Of a DNA stretch of 64,000 nucleotides, positions 1 to 9,298 are shown piece by piece. The stretch is taken from positions 87,086-151,085 of the forward strand of contig NZ_NEGG01000010.1 of the NCBI RefSeq assembly GCF_002135295.1, in the 5' to 3' direction. The position numbers and the translations under genes were made by a program. This stretch comes from Acinetobacter sp. ANC 5054. Its GTDB lineage: Bacteria; Pseudomonadota; Gammaproteobacteria; Pseudomonadales; Moraxellaceae. Each line of letters begins with the position of its first letter. The stretch's first letter is position 1. A model generated the notes under the pieces. The model saw only the letters and a list, made by a program, of their open reading frames with translations. It was not told where the DNA came from and ran no database searches.

Positions 1-442
1 GATGATCATGCTGATGCTGTGCATATGCCCCACTTTCAGGCTCAAAAGGATGTAGGGTTTCTTCAACTGTTAGCCCCAAGCCGATAATCATTTCAGCTAA
101 AACATGGTCTGGTTCAAAATATAAAGCCGTAGGTGTCAGCATTAATGGCACATGGCGATTCCCCAAGTGATATGCAGCTTTTAATGAATCAAAGCTATTA
201 TTTGCTTCAATTTTCATTAATTTTTCAGGCTTGGCATCTACGCGTAAAACATCACCTTGTGGTGTCGCAATAAATGAGCCATGTCTTAAAATTCCTGTAC
301 GGGGTAAATCTGCACCAATCTCGTGCCCATCAAACAAAGTTGCACGAAATCGGCTCTTTTGTCGTGTATCAAAAGTGAGCTCAATCACAGCTACATTTTC
401 TTGTACGACATTTGCTTCAAGTCTTTCCGTATAAATTTTCAT
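1..442 (-). CDS. ureE: Urease accessory protein UreE, partial (3' end beyond window)
   Basis: Nickel-binding metallochaperone that delivers Ni to the urease active site together with UreDFG in the cytoplasm. I translated this by hand from the ATG at 440-442; the frame stays open to the left edge, giving 147 codons. The protein starts [16 protein letters not shown]. The family signature is clear: [16 protein letters not shown], then [18 protein letters not shown], then PFEPESGAY. The last visible residues, AQHQHDH, begin the His-rich Ni-binding tail. No structural urease gene lies upstream on this strand, so ureE heads its own transcript here, presumably with ureF and ureG beyond the edge. Identification is firm; only the C-terminus is missing. 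Confidence 0.93.
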   Translation of the reverse strand, partial: MKIYTERLEANVVQENVAVIELTFDTRQKSRFRATLFDGHEIGADLPRTGILRHGSFIATPQGDVLRVDAKPEKLMKIEANNSFDSLKAAYHLGNRHVPLMLTPTALYFEPDHVLAEMIIGLGLTVEETLHPFEPESGAYAQHQHDH

Positions 443-590
443 ATTTACCCAATTTGAATTTATCTTTTATTGATTCATGTACTAAATTGATGCCAAATTC
501 AGCATTAAATGAATTACTTGCATTAAAATAAAGCACTATTCATGCCAATATTATTTTTAGGCTTATATAAGTATAAAAATGAACTGATAT

Positions 591-616
591 AAAAAATCCC
601 CCGATAACGGAGGATT
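591..616 (-). terminator. Intrinsic terminator of the iron/flavin operon
   Basis: On the minus strand, AATCCTCCG and CGGGGGATT pair around a TTAT loop with one mismatch, followed by a run of six T. It lies 27 bases past the stop codon of the flavoprotein gene. Confidence 0.75.
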
Positions 617-642
617 TGATTATGTTTGAAAAACGCTAAAGG

Positions 643-2109
643 CTAGTAAACATCACGGCGATAACGACCTGATTTACGCAAGTCATTCAACTGATCTGCA
701 CCTAAAATTTCTTGTAGTGCTTCATCCACACCTTGTGCCATATTCAAACTGCCGCAAAGATAGATTACAGCGCCTTGTTTCATCCAAAGTTTTAATATTT
801 CAGCTTTGAGACGCAAAATATCTTGCACATATCTTTCGGTCGAATCATCACGTGAAAATACTCGGTTCAATTCAGAAATTTTTCCAAGCTGTTTTAAGTT
901 TTGCAATTCTTCAGCGAAAATATTGTCATGTGCCAACTCTCGTTCACCATAGATCAACCAGTTTTGATAATGTGCATCGGCAATACGATGTTGAATGTGA
1001 CCAAAAAGTCCTGCTATCCCAGAACCATTTCCAATGAAAATGGCAGGTTGAGCACCAGCAAGCAACTGAAAACTTGGATTTGATCGTACATGTGCACTTA
1101 AGCTTTGTCCAAGTTTTAATCCTTGGGTTAACAGTCCTGAACCTAGTCCAAGTTCATTGGCTTTATGTTCTTGTCGTACCACCAAAGTAAGCTGTTGCTC
1201 TACACAAATATTGGCAATTGAATATTCACGTAGTGGCAAAAGTTTAAAGCGATTTAACCACTGCGTTAGATCTTGATCATAGGTTCGAATAGGTAATTCA
1301 CGTAAATTACGCGCACGTAACTGTTCCAGTTGAATTTGATTCAACTCACTATGAAGCAAATGAAAATCGGTCAAATCTTGATTGCTATTTTCACATTTAA
1401 TTACGAGAATATCCCCCGATTGCCATTGCAACGCTTTCGGACAATCAAATACCACTTGATAGAGCGGTTGCCCCTGACTGCCTTCATTCAACAATCGACG
1501 TGACTTTAGCTGAATGCTCTGCCATTCGCGCTGTTGGGTACTGATTTCCAGATCTTGCTGAAAATGCTGTGCCAACAAATTGTTCCAATGAGACAAATCA
1601 TCCTGAGACATTTGATCGACAGTGACTAAATCAAACCATGGCTGTGCTTGATTTTGCTGCAAATATTGATTGAGTCGATAACCAAACTCACAATAATTTG
1701 CATAACGACGGTCACCCAGCGCCAATATGGCATATTGCTGCTGAGATAAATCCAAAGCTGACTTTAAAATATGCTGATCGAAATGCTGTGCTTGATCTGG
1801 CGCATCACCTTCACCATAAGTACTGACCACCCAAATCATTTGCTTGGCAGCTTGTAATTGTTCAGCACTAAGATGCTCAGTACTGACTAATTCGACTTGA
1901 TTGGCGTGACTTAATTGCTCAGCAGTTTGCGTCGCGATCTGTTCAGACTGCCCCGACTGCGTCGCATATACGACCAAAAGTGAGTCGGGGGAAATGGACT
2001 TTCCCCGTTTTGATTTTGACTGCTTTAACATCAAATATACGATAGCAATCACATATAAAATGAAAAGTAATGCAAAGAATATGAGCAGTGTAGTTACAGC
2101 TTGTGTCAT
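643..2109 (-). CDS. Membrane-anchored flavodoxin/FAD/NADPH reductase (CysJ-like)
   Basis: A 488-residue diflavin reductase predicted to pass electrons from NADPH through FAD and FMN. Residues 6-28 are a membrane anchor. A flavodoxin domain follows (VVYATQSGQSEQIA near 46-59, STYGEGDAPD near 96-105). The FAD-binding motif REYS is at 294-297, the nucleotide-binding GNGSGIAGL at 360-368 and CGSLNMAQGV at 452-461. It ends RRDVY, the aromatic C-terminus usual in CysJ and P450 reductases. CysJ has no membrane anchor and normally sits beside cysI, so assimilatory sulfite reduction is unlikely. The operon (PepSY protein, ApbE-DUF2271) and the Fur box suggest ferric or siderophore reduction, or feeding electrons to a flavinylated periplasmic protein. 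That role is inference. Confidence 0.85.
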   Translation of the reverse strand: MTQAVTTLLIFFALLFILYVIAIVYLMLKQSKSKRGKSISPDSLLVVYATQSGQSEQIATQTAEQLSHANQVELVSTEHLSAEQLQAAKQMIWVVSTYGEGDAPDQAQHFDQHILKSALDLSQQQYAILALGDRRYANYCEFGYRLNQYLQQNQAQPWFDLVTVDQMSQDDLSHWNNLLAQHFQQDLEISTQQREWQSIQLKSRRLLNEGSQGQPLYQVVFDCPKALQWQSGDILVIKCENSNQDLTDFHLLHSELNQIQLEQLRARNLRELPIRTYDQDLTQWLNRFKLLPLREYSIANICVEQQLTLVVRQEHKANELGLGSGLLTQGLKLGQSLSAHVRSNPSFQLLAGAQPAIFIGNGSGIAGLFGHIQHRIADAHYQNWLIYGERELAHDNIFAEELQNLKQLGKISELNRVFSRDDSTERYVQDILRLKAEILKLWMKQGAVIYLCGSLNMAQGVDEALQEILGADQLNDLRKSGRYRRDVY

Positions 2110-2119
2110 GAAAATGCAC

Positions 2120-2710
2120 CTACACCGCAGTCCAAATGAGTAATATCAATACCGCCAGACTTGTAGCCGTCAGTAGCAAATGCGTCAATAAACGAGATTT
2201 GATACTTAAAAATAAAATGAAGCCTGCGATCGACAAAAATAGAATGACAATTGCACTAATATCAATTAGCCAACTCCATGCCGTTCCCGAATTTTTACCA
2301 CGGTGCAAATCATTGATTAATGAAACAGTGGATGCAGGTTTGGTGGTCACTTCGATTTCGCCTGTATCGAGCATTGCCCAGACATCAGTTGAGCCAGCAG
2401 GACTTTCTAAGCGAATCATCACTTCATTGTCCATGACTTCGCTACTTTGAAAACGTCCCACTACAGGCTGTTTGGCACGGACAAAATTTAAAATCTCCGT
2501 ACTTGGGTTTTCTTGTGCTTTCGCTTTGCTAATAAGTTCAGGACTCATGGTCACAGTCACTGTATTTTCGTCTTTTGCTGGCTCAAACCAACTCGGATTA
2601 TTTAAAAATAACCCAGTCAAAGCGAAGAATATTAAAATTAAAAAAGCAAAAGCTGATAACCAACCATGCACATAGCGTGCATGGCGGTAAAAATCACGAC
2701 GTTGGTACAC
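2120..2710 (-). CDS. PepSY-type transmembrane protein
   Basis: A 196-residue inner-membrane protein. One hydrophobic helix lies near residues 15-35, a periplasmic segment near 36-140 contains WAMLDTGEIEV, and two helices lie near 143-165 and 172-194. HARYVHGWL near residue 10 and DLHRGKNSGTAWSWLID near 135-150 are typical of short PepSY-associated membrane proteins. It lies 10 bases before the flavoprotein gene and 26 bases after the ApbE gene, so all three should share one transcript. Homologues accompany ferric-siderophore or flavin-based electron transfer genes. The conserved histidines could bind haem, but that is only inferred. Confidence 0.75.
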   Translation of the reverse strand: MYQRRDFYRHARYVHGWLSAFAFLILIFFALTGLFLNNPSWFEPAKDENTVTVTMSPELISKAKAQENPSTEILNFVRAKQPVVGRFQSSEVMDNEVMIRLESPAGSTDVWAMLDTGEIEVTTKPASTVSLINDLHRGKNSGTAWSWLIDISAIVILFLSIAGFILFLSIKSRLLTHLLLTATSLAVLILLIWTAV

Positions 2711-2736
2711 TTAAATAAACCTTCAATCCAACTTGA

Positions 2737-4293
2737 TTAATGAACTTTTTGGAAGTTCATATTTACAGCACCAATTTCAGCTTGCGCTGCGAGGTTTTGT
2801 TTGCTTGGTTTATTACCAACAGGCAAATTAATCGTTTGATACGAATGGTCGCCATGTTCACGCGAAGTTTCAATATGCACAGTGTATTGACCTGCTGCGA
2901 CAGCACGACCATTGTCATCTTTACCATCCCACGCAAGTTTATAATTACCTGGGTGACGAGATGGTTTAGCAACAGCATCCAAATTGGTCATTTGACGACC
3001 GTAGCGTTTCCACCAAACATAGTTTGAGTTGATCCATTTATCATCTTTACCCCATACAGCTAAGGTACGGACGATTTTTTTATTGGCATCCGTCACCCAA
3101 ACTGAAACGTATGGCGCGCGGTATTTTTCAACATTGATTTTTGGAATGGTTAAATCAATCACTGCTTGATAACCTGCAGGCCATTTTGCAGAAGCGCCTG
3201 CGGCAACCGCTAACATTTCAGGTGATTGTGCTTGAAGTAAATTATTCCAACCCGCAGATTGGAAGCTATCACCATTTGAAAGCGTCATTTGCGCTTCATA
3301 ACCGATTAAGCTTTCAATCAGTTCAATCCCTTCTGCAGGGGTCATTGCTGCAAGTGCAGTTGCTAAGGCATCCGCATCTGCTGCACATTTGCCAACAACC
3401 ACACATTGTTCAACTTCTTGAAGGGGTAAACCTGTTTTTGGGTCTAATAAATGACTTTGACCAGCGAGGGTACGATAACCTTTACCTGAAAAAGCAACCG
3501 CTTGATCATTTAAATTTAACACTTGAGATGGTACAGCTAAGTCATGATGGTTGAAGGCATCTTGTACACCAATGCTCCAGCCTTGTTTTTGTGGCGCATT
3601 GCCCCACACACGAATATCACCGCCAATATCGACCAAAATGCCGGCTATTTCAGGCACATGTTGGCGTGCAGCAACCAATGCACGGTCAATGATATAACCT
3701 TTGGCATAGGCATCAGGAGCTATTTTCACATCAGCATTTAATTGAATAGATGTTTTTTCTTGATTGATTTGCACCGCATCTGATTTAAGTTCTTTTAAAA
3801 CAGCAGCACGTGTTTCATCATCCAGCTTCACCACACCTTGAGATTTTTCCCACAGTGCAATGAGTTGACCTAAACGCGCATCGAAAGCACCGCAGGTTTT
3901 ATCACGCCATACTTCACACGCTGCAATCACTTCAATCAGCTCAGGTGATGCATTATTTACAGCACCTTTTTCATTTAATGCAGAAATTTCACTGTCAGCT
4001 CGCCAAACCGAAAGCTTTTGATCCAATGCTGCAATTTCTTTTTGCATAGCATCAAGTGCTTGATTGGCTTGTTGCTTAGACACACCTGTAATAATCACAT
4101 CTAGCGATGTACCTAAAACATGATCTCGATGGAAACGATGCGTTTGCTGTGCTTCATGTTCCGCAGGTACGGCACTGCTTGTTTGTTCAGCAGCGAATGC
4201 CTGTAAAGGAGATATCAATGCCAACGCCATAACCAATGGTGTGAGACGAAATGCCTTACGATGTGGGTAATCTTTGTTTACAGCAGAAGTCAT
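2737..4293 (-). CDS. apbE: FAD:protein FMN transferase (ApbE) fused to DUF2271
   Basis: A 518-residue exported protein. The signal peptide ends near residue 34 (QAFAAEQ). Residues about 50-345 are an ApbE domain with DIGGDIRVWG, HLLDPKTGLP and DADALATAL, the substrate- and Mg-binding motifs of flavin transferases that attach FMN to Thr or Ser of target proteins in the periplasm. Residues about 375-505 form a DUF2271 domain (RAPYVSVWVTDANKKIV, AWDGKDDNGR), usually a separate gene in such loci. The ATG follows the ribosome site AGGAG. It is first in the three-gene operon and starts 36 bases from the Fur box. A flavinylated target is not obvious; the PepSY protein or the DUF2271 domain itself are candidates. 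Confidence 0.88.
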   Translation of the reverse strand: MTSAVNKDYPHRKAFRLTPLVMALALISPLQAFAAEQTSSAVPAEHEAQQTHRFHRDHVLGTSLDVIITGVSKQQANQALDAMQKEIAALDQKLSVWRADSEISALNEKGAVNNASPELIEVIAACEVWRDKTCGAFDARLGQLIALWEKSQGVVKLDDETRAAVLKELKSDAVQINQEKTSIQLNADVKIAPDAYAKGYIIDRALVAARQHVPEIAGILVDIGGDIRVWGNAPQKQGWSIGVQDAFNHHDLAVPSQVLNLNDQAVAFSGKGYRTLAGQSHLLDPKTGLPLQEVEQCVVVGKCAADADALATALAAMTPAEGIELIESLIGYEAQMTLSNGDSFQSAGWNNLLQAQSPEMLAVAAGASAKWPAGYQAVIDLTIPKINVEKYRAPYVSVWVTDANKKIVRTLAVWGKDDKWINSNYVWWKRYGRQMTNLDAVAKPSRHPGNYKLAWDGKDDNGRAVAAGQYTVHIETSREHGDHSYQTINLPVGNKPSKQNLAAQAEIGAVNMNFQKVH

Positions 4294-4328
4294 TCTGACT
4301 CTCCTAAATATTTTTTAGAATTATTATT

Positions 4329-4347
4329 GATAATGATAGTAGTTATC
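4329..4347. promoter_or_regulatory. Fur box between divergent iron-related genes
   Basis: The 19-base sequence GATAATGATAGTAGTTATC matches the classical Fur consensus GATAATGATAATCATTATC at 16 of 19 positions. It lies in the 105-base gap between the ApbE gene (start 4293) and the DUF4198 gene (start 4399), where Fur-Fe(II) could repress both directions when iron is plentiful. Seen directly; binding is inferred. Confidence 0.8.
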
Positions 4348-4398
4348 AAGTAGATTATGTCAGATTATTTTAATTTTATTTCCTGTCGAGTTCGGAAA

Positions 4399-5292
4399 AT
4401 GAATAACTGGTTAAAAATTGCTTTATTAACATCCCTTCCGGTTTTATCTCATGCACATACCATGAGTCCTTTTTTATTACCTGAAGTCTTTGATACCAAT
4501 GCTGGCCAGAACATCAGTTTCCAAAGTGCCATTACGATTGAGAAGTTTTTTATTCCTGGGATGAACTTTAAAACCAGTTATGTTGTAACTGAACCAGATG
4601 GTCAGCAAAAACCAGTTACTGCGGCTGCGACATTAAAGCGTTTTAATATTGCAGAAATGGATATGCCTAAAGAAGGTACATACCAAATCCGCACACAAGA
4701 TGCTGTTGGCAATAGTGGTAAATATGCATTAGTTGATGGTCGTTGGTTACGTGTACGTCCTGCCCGTGCGCCAAATCCACAACAACAAGCAACTCGTGCA
4801 GCAGAACCTGCAAAAGCTCCAGCAGCTGCTCCTGCAAATAATCAACCACCTCGTATGATTGCAGCAGATCAAGTCCCAGCCAATGCACAAACACTTGAAG
4901 TGACCAATCACCTCATTGCTGAAAGCTACGTGACCAAAGGCAAGCCATCTCCTCTTCCAAAACTGACTAATAAAGGTTTTGAAGTGAAACTTTTGACACA
5001 TCCAAATGAATTGTACGAAGGTGAAAGCTTAAAACTACAAGTTTTAGTCGATGGTAAACCTGTACCAAACTTAGAATTAGATGTGTTCAAAGGTGCGAGC
5101 AGCTATGAGCCAAATGAGAAACGTGAAATGCCACACGTTTCAACCAATGCTAAAGGCGAAGCCGAAATTAAATTTAGCGATGATGGTATCTATCTGATTA
5201 CCACCTCATACCCAGAAGCTAATCCTGACGCGACGAAAAAACCTGCAACTGCAAACTACACATATGGTTTGACAGTTCAAGTTAACGAGTAA
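4399..5292 (+). CDS. Periplasmic DUF4198 family protein
   Basis: A 297-residue protein with signal peptide MNNWLKIALLTSLPVLSHA and a mature N-terminus starting HTMSPFLLPEVF. I chose the ATG at 4399 rather than 4357 because the signal peptide begins there. The body is beta-rich, with an Ala/Pro/Gln-rich linker near residues 122-150. The C-terminal part (VLVDGKPVPNLELDVFKG, TNAKGEAEIKFSDDGIYLI) is the immunoglobulin-like fold typical of DUF4198, a family related to the NikM/CbiK-type periplasmic metal uptake proteins. The start His residue (HTMSPF) could bind metal. It is divergent from the ApbE operon across a Fur box, which suggests a role under iron limitation. The exact ligand is unknown. 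Confidence 0.75.
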   Translation: MNNWLKIALLTSLPVLSHAHTMSPFLLPEVFDTNAGQNISFQSAITIEKFFIPGMNFKTSYVVTEPDGQQKPVTAAATLKRFNIAEMDMPKEGTYQIRTQDAVGNSGKYALVDGRWLRVRPARAPNPQQQATRAAEPAKAPAAAPANNQPPRMIAADQVPANAQTLEVTNHLIAESYVTKGKPSPLPKLTNKGFEVKLLTHPNELYEGESLKLQVLVDGKPVPNLELDVFKGASSYEPNEKREMPHVSTNAKGEAEIKFSDDGIYLITTSYPEANPDATKKPATANYTYGLTVQVNE

Positions 5293-5599
5293 GTTCTGAG
5301 CAACTGAAGTAATTCATTCTTAGCAATGAATATTTGAGTTGAGAGTGTTTATAAACCACTTTAAGCTAGCAAATTTAATATTGCCGAGTTTTAAAGTGGT
5401 TTTTTCATGCGTGTAAATTGTGAATGTGCATATAGGTGATATAAAAAAGATATATCATTTAGAGCAACTCAGAAGCGCTCTCAAATATTTTTATAATTTT
5501 TACCATTTGAATAAATATTATTTAGAAACCTCCCACCTCATTTTTATAATCATTATACTGTTTATTATTCATTGTTAACTTAGCCACACTTTTAAGCTC
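5293..5599. other. Intergenic: terminator plus presumed yddG promoter
   Basis: Apart from the terminator at 5353-5406, this stretch is AT-rich and non-coding. The promoter of yddG must lie in its right half, but no convincing -35/-10 pair stands out. Confidence 0.5.
5353..5406 (+). terminator. Intrinsic terminator after the DUF4198 gene
   Basis: Perfect 11-base arms AACCACTTTAA (5354-5364) and TTAAAGTGGTT (5391-5401) enclose a 26-base loop and are followed by TTTTT. It ends the DUF4198 transcript. Confidence 0.75.
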
Positions 5600-6520
5600 A
5601 TGTCCAAAAATCTAGCGACACTGATTGGTTTCAGTGCGATTCTACAATGGTCATCGATTGTAGGTTTATTGAAAAAAATTAGTTTCAATATTGGACCTGA
5701 TCTTGCCGTGCTATTTATGTATACATTTAGTGCAGTCATCCTATTACTGCTGTTTCGCATCCCAAATTTAAAGCAAATTCCACGTCATTATTTAATTTTT
5801 GCGACAGTTCTATTTGTGATCTATGAATTGTGTTTCTCATACGCAATTGCATTGGCTCAAACTGCTCAACAAGCCATTGAAATTAGTTTAGTGAACTATT
5901 TATGGCCAAGTTTGACGATTCTGGCACTGATTTTATTTAAAGAATTGAAGTTTAATATTTTGGTCATCATTGGTTTATGTATTAGCTTGGGCGGAATTAT
6001 CTTAATTCAAACAGGTAATGGCAGCTTTAATTGGCAAACCGTATTTGCCAACATTCAAAGTAACCCGATTAGCTATATTTTAGCGTTTATGGGTGCTAGC
6101 CTCTGGGCGCTCTATTGCGTCATCACGAAAAAATACAGTCATGGACATAACCCAATTTCATTTTTCTTTTTGATGATTACAGTTGTACTTTGGCTAAAAA
6201 CATTGATCCTTCATGGTGTGCCAAACATTCCAGAGATTGATTTAACCACGGGCATGTATATGCTGATTGTTTCAACTGTGACGGCTTTAGGCTATGCAGC
6301 TTGGAATGTGGGGATTATTCGAGGCAATATTACGATCCTTGTCACACTCTCCTATTTTAGTCCTATTTTTTCATCCGTGATTTCGATGATGATTTTACAA
6401 ACTCCACTCAGTATGAGTTTTTGGCATGGTGCAATTTTAGTGACGCTAGGTTCTTTAGTTTGCTGGGTTTCGACCAGTTGGCCACAGATTAAGGCAAAAT
6501 TGCAGCAGTTACATGGCTAA
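5600..6520 (+). CDS. yddG: Aromatic amino acid exporter YddG (DMT/EamA family)
   Basis: A 306-residue inner-membrane protein with ten predicted helices in two EamA repeats. It matches E. coli YddG along its whole length: LIGFSAILQWSSIVGLL at the start, QAIEISLVNYLWPSLTIL near 92-109, FMGASLWALYCVITKKYS near 158-175, GYAAWNVGIIRGNITI near 231-246, and the C-terminal SFWHGAILVTLGSL. YddG exports Phe, Trp, Tyr and analogues such as paraquat by a proton-independent or weakly coupled route. It is a single-gene unit here; the next gene is on the other strand. No defect seen. Confidence 0.88.
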   Translation: MSKNLATLIGFSAILQWSSIVGLLKKISFNIGPDLAVLFMYTFSAVILLLLFRIPNLKQIPRHYLIFATVLFVIYELCFSYAIALAQTAQQAIEISLVNYLWPSLTILALILFKELKFNILVIIGLCISLGGIILIQTGNGSFNWQTVFANIQSNPISYILAFMGASLWALYCVITKKYSHGHNPISFFFLMITVVLWLKTLILHGVPNIPEIDLTTGMYMLIVSTVTALGYAAWNVGIIRGNITILVTLSYFSPIFSSVISMMILQTPLSMSFWHGAILVTLGSLVCWVSTSWPQIKAKLQQLHG

Positions 6521-6538
6521 GTTTGAGATAGAACATAT

Positions 6539-7867
6539 TCATTTTAGAGTTAACATGAGTACAGCAATGACACAAAGCATATGGAAGATTTGAGTGGGTG
6601 CGAAATATAAAAAGTATTTCCAGCCACCCGTTAAAAAAGCGTTAATACTTTTAGAAAGAGCGTGCGCGAATAACCCAATAACAACGGCATAAACTAACGT
6701 TATATTTTGTATATCACCTTGCATCACAACTGTTGCTATGGCGGCATGGATCTCAAAAAGTGAAGCCAACAAAGTACCTAGAACCAACCCTTTATCACCT
6801 AGCAACACTGTAAATCCATACACCATGACCTGAATTGCTGTTAACGTGACAGCAATAATAGCCGCTTCTTTTAAACTGAACATCCGAGTATCTTTAGCTA
6901 GATTTTCAACAACACCATTAGAAGCATCGTCTTTTAGATTTTGAGCATCTTGGTGATGTGAATATTCATTCACCTGACTTTGTTTGGTGCTGCTGTAAAT
7001 CAGATAAAAAGCCACGATGGATAAAATCACCATCCCCATAATTGAAGGTAATAGGAGTAATTTAAACCAAGCGAAACTGACACCAAGGACAATAATCAAT
7101 AATTGCGCTAAGGTTGCAACACAAGAAAAAAGTCCTGCACCAGCATTGGATTTAGCCGAGGCTTTCCCTGCTCGTACTTCCATACCCAAACTTGCAATAG
7201 TTGCTGTACTTGAAACAAATCCAGAAGCGATTGCAGATAAAATAATAGCCTTATTGGCAGACAATAAGCGTTTCGCAATATGCGCTAAGGATTGGACCAC
7301 TAAAATTAAAATAAGTAGTTTAAAAATGACATAGGGGTTTAAAACTGCGCCCCAAAGTTCACCATTGGGCATCATCGGAAGTGCGATCAGTATAAGCGCT
7401 AATAAGAACAAGCCATCACGCAATTCATATTCTTTAATCCAACTGCCTGCAAAATTATGCAGTACGGTTTTAGTCATAAGAATAATCGTGAGCACCACTG
7501 CTAAACTGGCAGCTAAAGCAATGTTATATACACATGCCGCGCCTATAAAATAGGTCATTACAAAAGCAAGTTCTGTGGTAGCACCAATATCTTTTTGTTG
7601 TTTAATCAAACCATAATAACTAAAGAGGCCTACCGTAACTGCACCAACCAAACCTACAGTTAAATGAATTAAAAAACATAAGGCACCCAGCAACGCACAT
7701 AAAGTAAAAGAACGTAAACCTGCGAAACTTTGTTCACCACCTGCATTATTTTTACGCTGGCGCTCTAAACCAATCAGCAGCCCACAACCTAGTGCCGAAG
7801 CCATAATAGTCAACAATTCATGAAACTCTAAAGTTTGCAAAAGTGTTTCCAATAACTTGACCCTCAC
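6539..7867 (-). CDS. MgtC/DUF4010 family membrane protein
   Basis: A 442-residue polytopic membrane protein. The N-terminal third has the MgtC-like signature GCGLLIGLERQRK followed by FAGLRSFTLCALLGALC. The rest is a DUF4010 domain with repeated Gly/Ala-rich helices (AIASGFVSSTATIASLG near 212-228). A hydrophilic His/Asp/Lys-rich loop lies near 300-330. The start is GTG at 7867; an ATG four bases upstream is in another frame. MgtC proteins are linked to Mg homeostasis and ATPase control in pathogens, but DUF4010 proteins have no established function. It stands alone, with its gene end 18 bases from the end of convergent yddG. Confidence 0.75.
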   Translation of the reverse strand: MRVKLLETLLQTLEFHELLTIMASALGCGLLIGLERQRKNNAGGEQSFAGLRSFTLCALLGALCFLIHLTVGLVGAVTVGLFSYYGLIKQQKDIGATTELAFVMTYFIGAACVYNIALAASLAVVLTIILMTKTVLHNFAGSWIKEYELRDGLFLLALILIALPMMPNGELWGAVLNPYVIFKLLILILVVQSLAHIAKRLLSANKAIILSAIASGFVSSTATIASLGMEVRAGKASAKSNAGAGLFSCVATLAQLLIIVLGVSFAWFKLLLLPSIMGMVILSIVAFYLIYSSTKQSQVNEYSHHQDAQNLKDDASNGVVENLAKDTRMFSLKEAAIIAVTLTAIQVMVYGFTVLLGDKGLVLGTLLASLFEIHAAIATVVMQGDIQNITLVYAVVIGLFAHALSKSINAFLTGGWKYFLYFAPTQIFHMLCVIAVLMLTLK

Positions 7868-8169
7868 TCATGAACACTCAAAAAATGGATGATATTCTTT
7901 TGATACTCATTTTAAACTTAGCAATTTTTGATCTACTTTTCTATTTTAATTTTTTAAATTTTATTTAGTTTACAGCACTTTAATTACATAGAGGATTATG
8001 GAAAATATGGATGTATTTTTTTAATGACTTTCTACCTCAGGATAAATAAAAGTATCTTTTTCTCGTTTTTATATGTGAGCACGAGTCACTCAAAAATAGT
8101 ATTAAGCAGCCAATAAGAAATGAGCTGCTTTAATTGACACAATAAAACTTGCACCTCAATTCACTTGAA
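7868..8169. other. Intergenic, weak hairpin only
   Basis: AT-rich and non-coding. An inverted repeat AAGCAGC (8104-8110) and GCTGCTT (8124-8130) lies beyond the stop of the broken DMT gene. It could act as a weak terminator for that gene, but its T-run is poor. Confidence 0.35.
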
Positions 8170-9056
8170 TTAAGCCCAAATGACCAAGATCGCTGCAATC
8201 ACGACTAGCCCTAAGCCCCAATGATCTGAACGTGCCAATTTTTCTTTAAAGAAATAAGCAGAAATGAGCAGGCTAAATAGAATTTCAATTTGACCCAGTG
8301 TTTTTACAATCGCAACGGTTTGCATACTCATGGCAGTAAACCAGCCCAATGATGCTAAGAAACTGCAGACACTTACGCGAAATGTAAGCCCAATGCGTTG
8401 CCACATCGCCAACAGGGTTTTTCTGCTGAATAGACCAAGATATAACAGCATGATGCAACATTGAAAACCAATCACGCTGAATAAGACCCAAGCTGCGCGA
8501 TGTAAAACAGGCAAATTGGTTAATTCTAGACTTGCCTCACGAACCAACAAAGATGTGATAGCGAAACTTAATCCACTGCCCACTCCTATGCATAAAGTGG
8601 TCAAAGAAAGTTTTTGTAATTGACTACCTTTACTTAATAGAAATACCGCCACACCACCAATTAAAACACCTATCCAGCCAAGAAAACTTAAGTGTTCACT
8701 TAAAAAATTACAGCAACTATAGCGGCTAGTATCGCTTCACTTTTGGCTAAACCCACACCAATGGCATAATTTTTTTGTTTAAATAACAACACCATCAATA
8801 TGGTCGCAAGGATTTGACTTAATCCTGCGATAGCAATATAGACCCAAAACTTAGAGGTGAATGTTGTGGCGGTTTGTATGGGATGCTGATGATACAGCAC
8901 AGTCAGATAGATCAAGGCAAATGGAAAACCAAAAATAAAACGTGCCAATGTCACACCATAGACATCGACTGTGGTACTCAATTGCTTTTGAAATGCATTT
9001 CGCCAAGACTGCATAAACGCAGCCATGAGAGTAAATAAAATCCAAACTGGAAACAT
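8170..9056 (-). pseudogene. EamA/DMT transporter, frameshifted
   Basis: Two adjacent frames form one transporter of about 296 residues. The N-terminal half (9056 down to 8700, MFPVWILFTLMAAFMQSW to AAIVAVIF) ends in a stop at a run of six T (8702-8707 on the plus strand as A). Adding one T restores GTA ATT TTT TTA AGT GAA CAC and continues as LSEHLSFLGWIGVLIGG into the second half, which ends at 8170. The halves carry the two EamA repeats, about five helices each. The lesion is a single-base loss in a homopolymer, so it may be a true pseudogene, a phase-variable site or a sequencing error. The substrate is unknown. Neighbours give no hint. Confidence 0.85.
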
Positions 9057-9220
9057 AAAATATGAATAATGGATAAGTGCAAATTTAATTTACGCTTTTC
9101 ATCTTTTTAAATCGACCATATTGCTGATTTTATTAATTGAACTTTGTTATCAATGATTGAATAATTTTTTATTTATACTGCCTTATAAAGTAGTTTTTTA
9201 TATTGATCATTTGCTTAAAA

Positions 9221-9255
9221 TGAAAAGCCCTAAAAAATATAATATTTCTTAGGGC
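9221..9255 (-). terminator. Terminator of the acyl-CoA ligase gene
   Basis: Minus-strand GCCCTAAGAAAT pairs with ATTTTTTAGGGC (one mismatch) and is followed by TTTTCATTTT. It lies 44 bases past the ligase stop codon. Confidence 0.65.
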
Positions 9256-9298
9256 CTTTCACATGATATTTACAGGTCTAATCAATACACAGCATCAA

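Noticed and set aside
643..2109. Assignment as CysJ of assimilatory sulfite reduction
   Set aside because: The N-terminal membrane anchor, absence of cysI, and a Fur-controlled operon argue against it.
2740..3741. Plus-strand ORFs across the ApbE gene
   Set aside because: They are antisense to a well-recognised gene, lack ribosome sites and resemble no protein.
4357..4398. Earlier start for the DUF4198 gene
   Set aside because: It would put 14 residues before a clean signal peptide.
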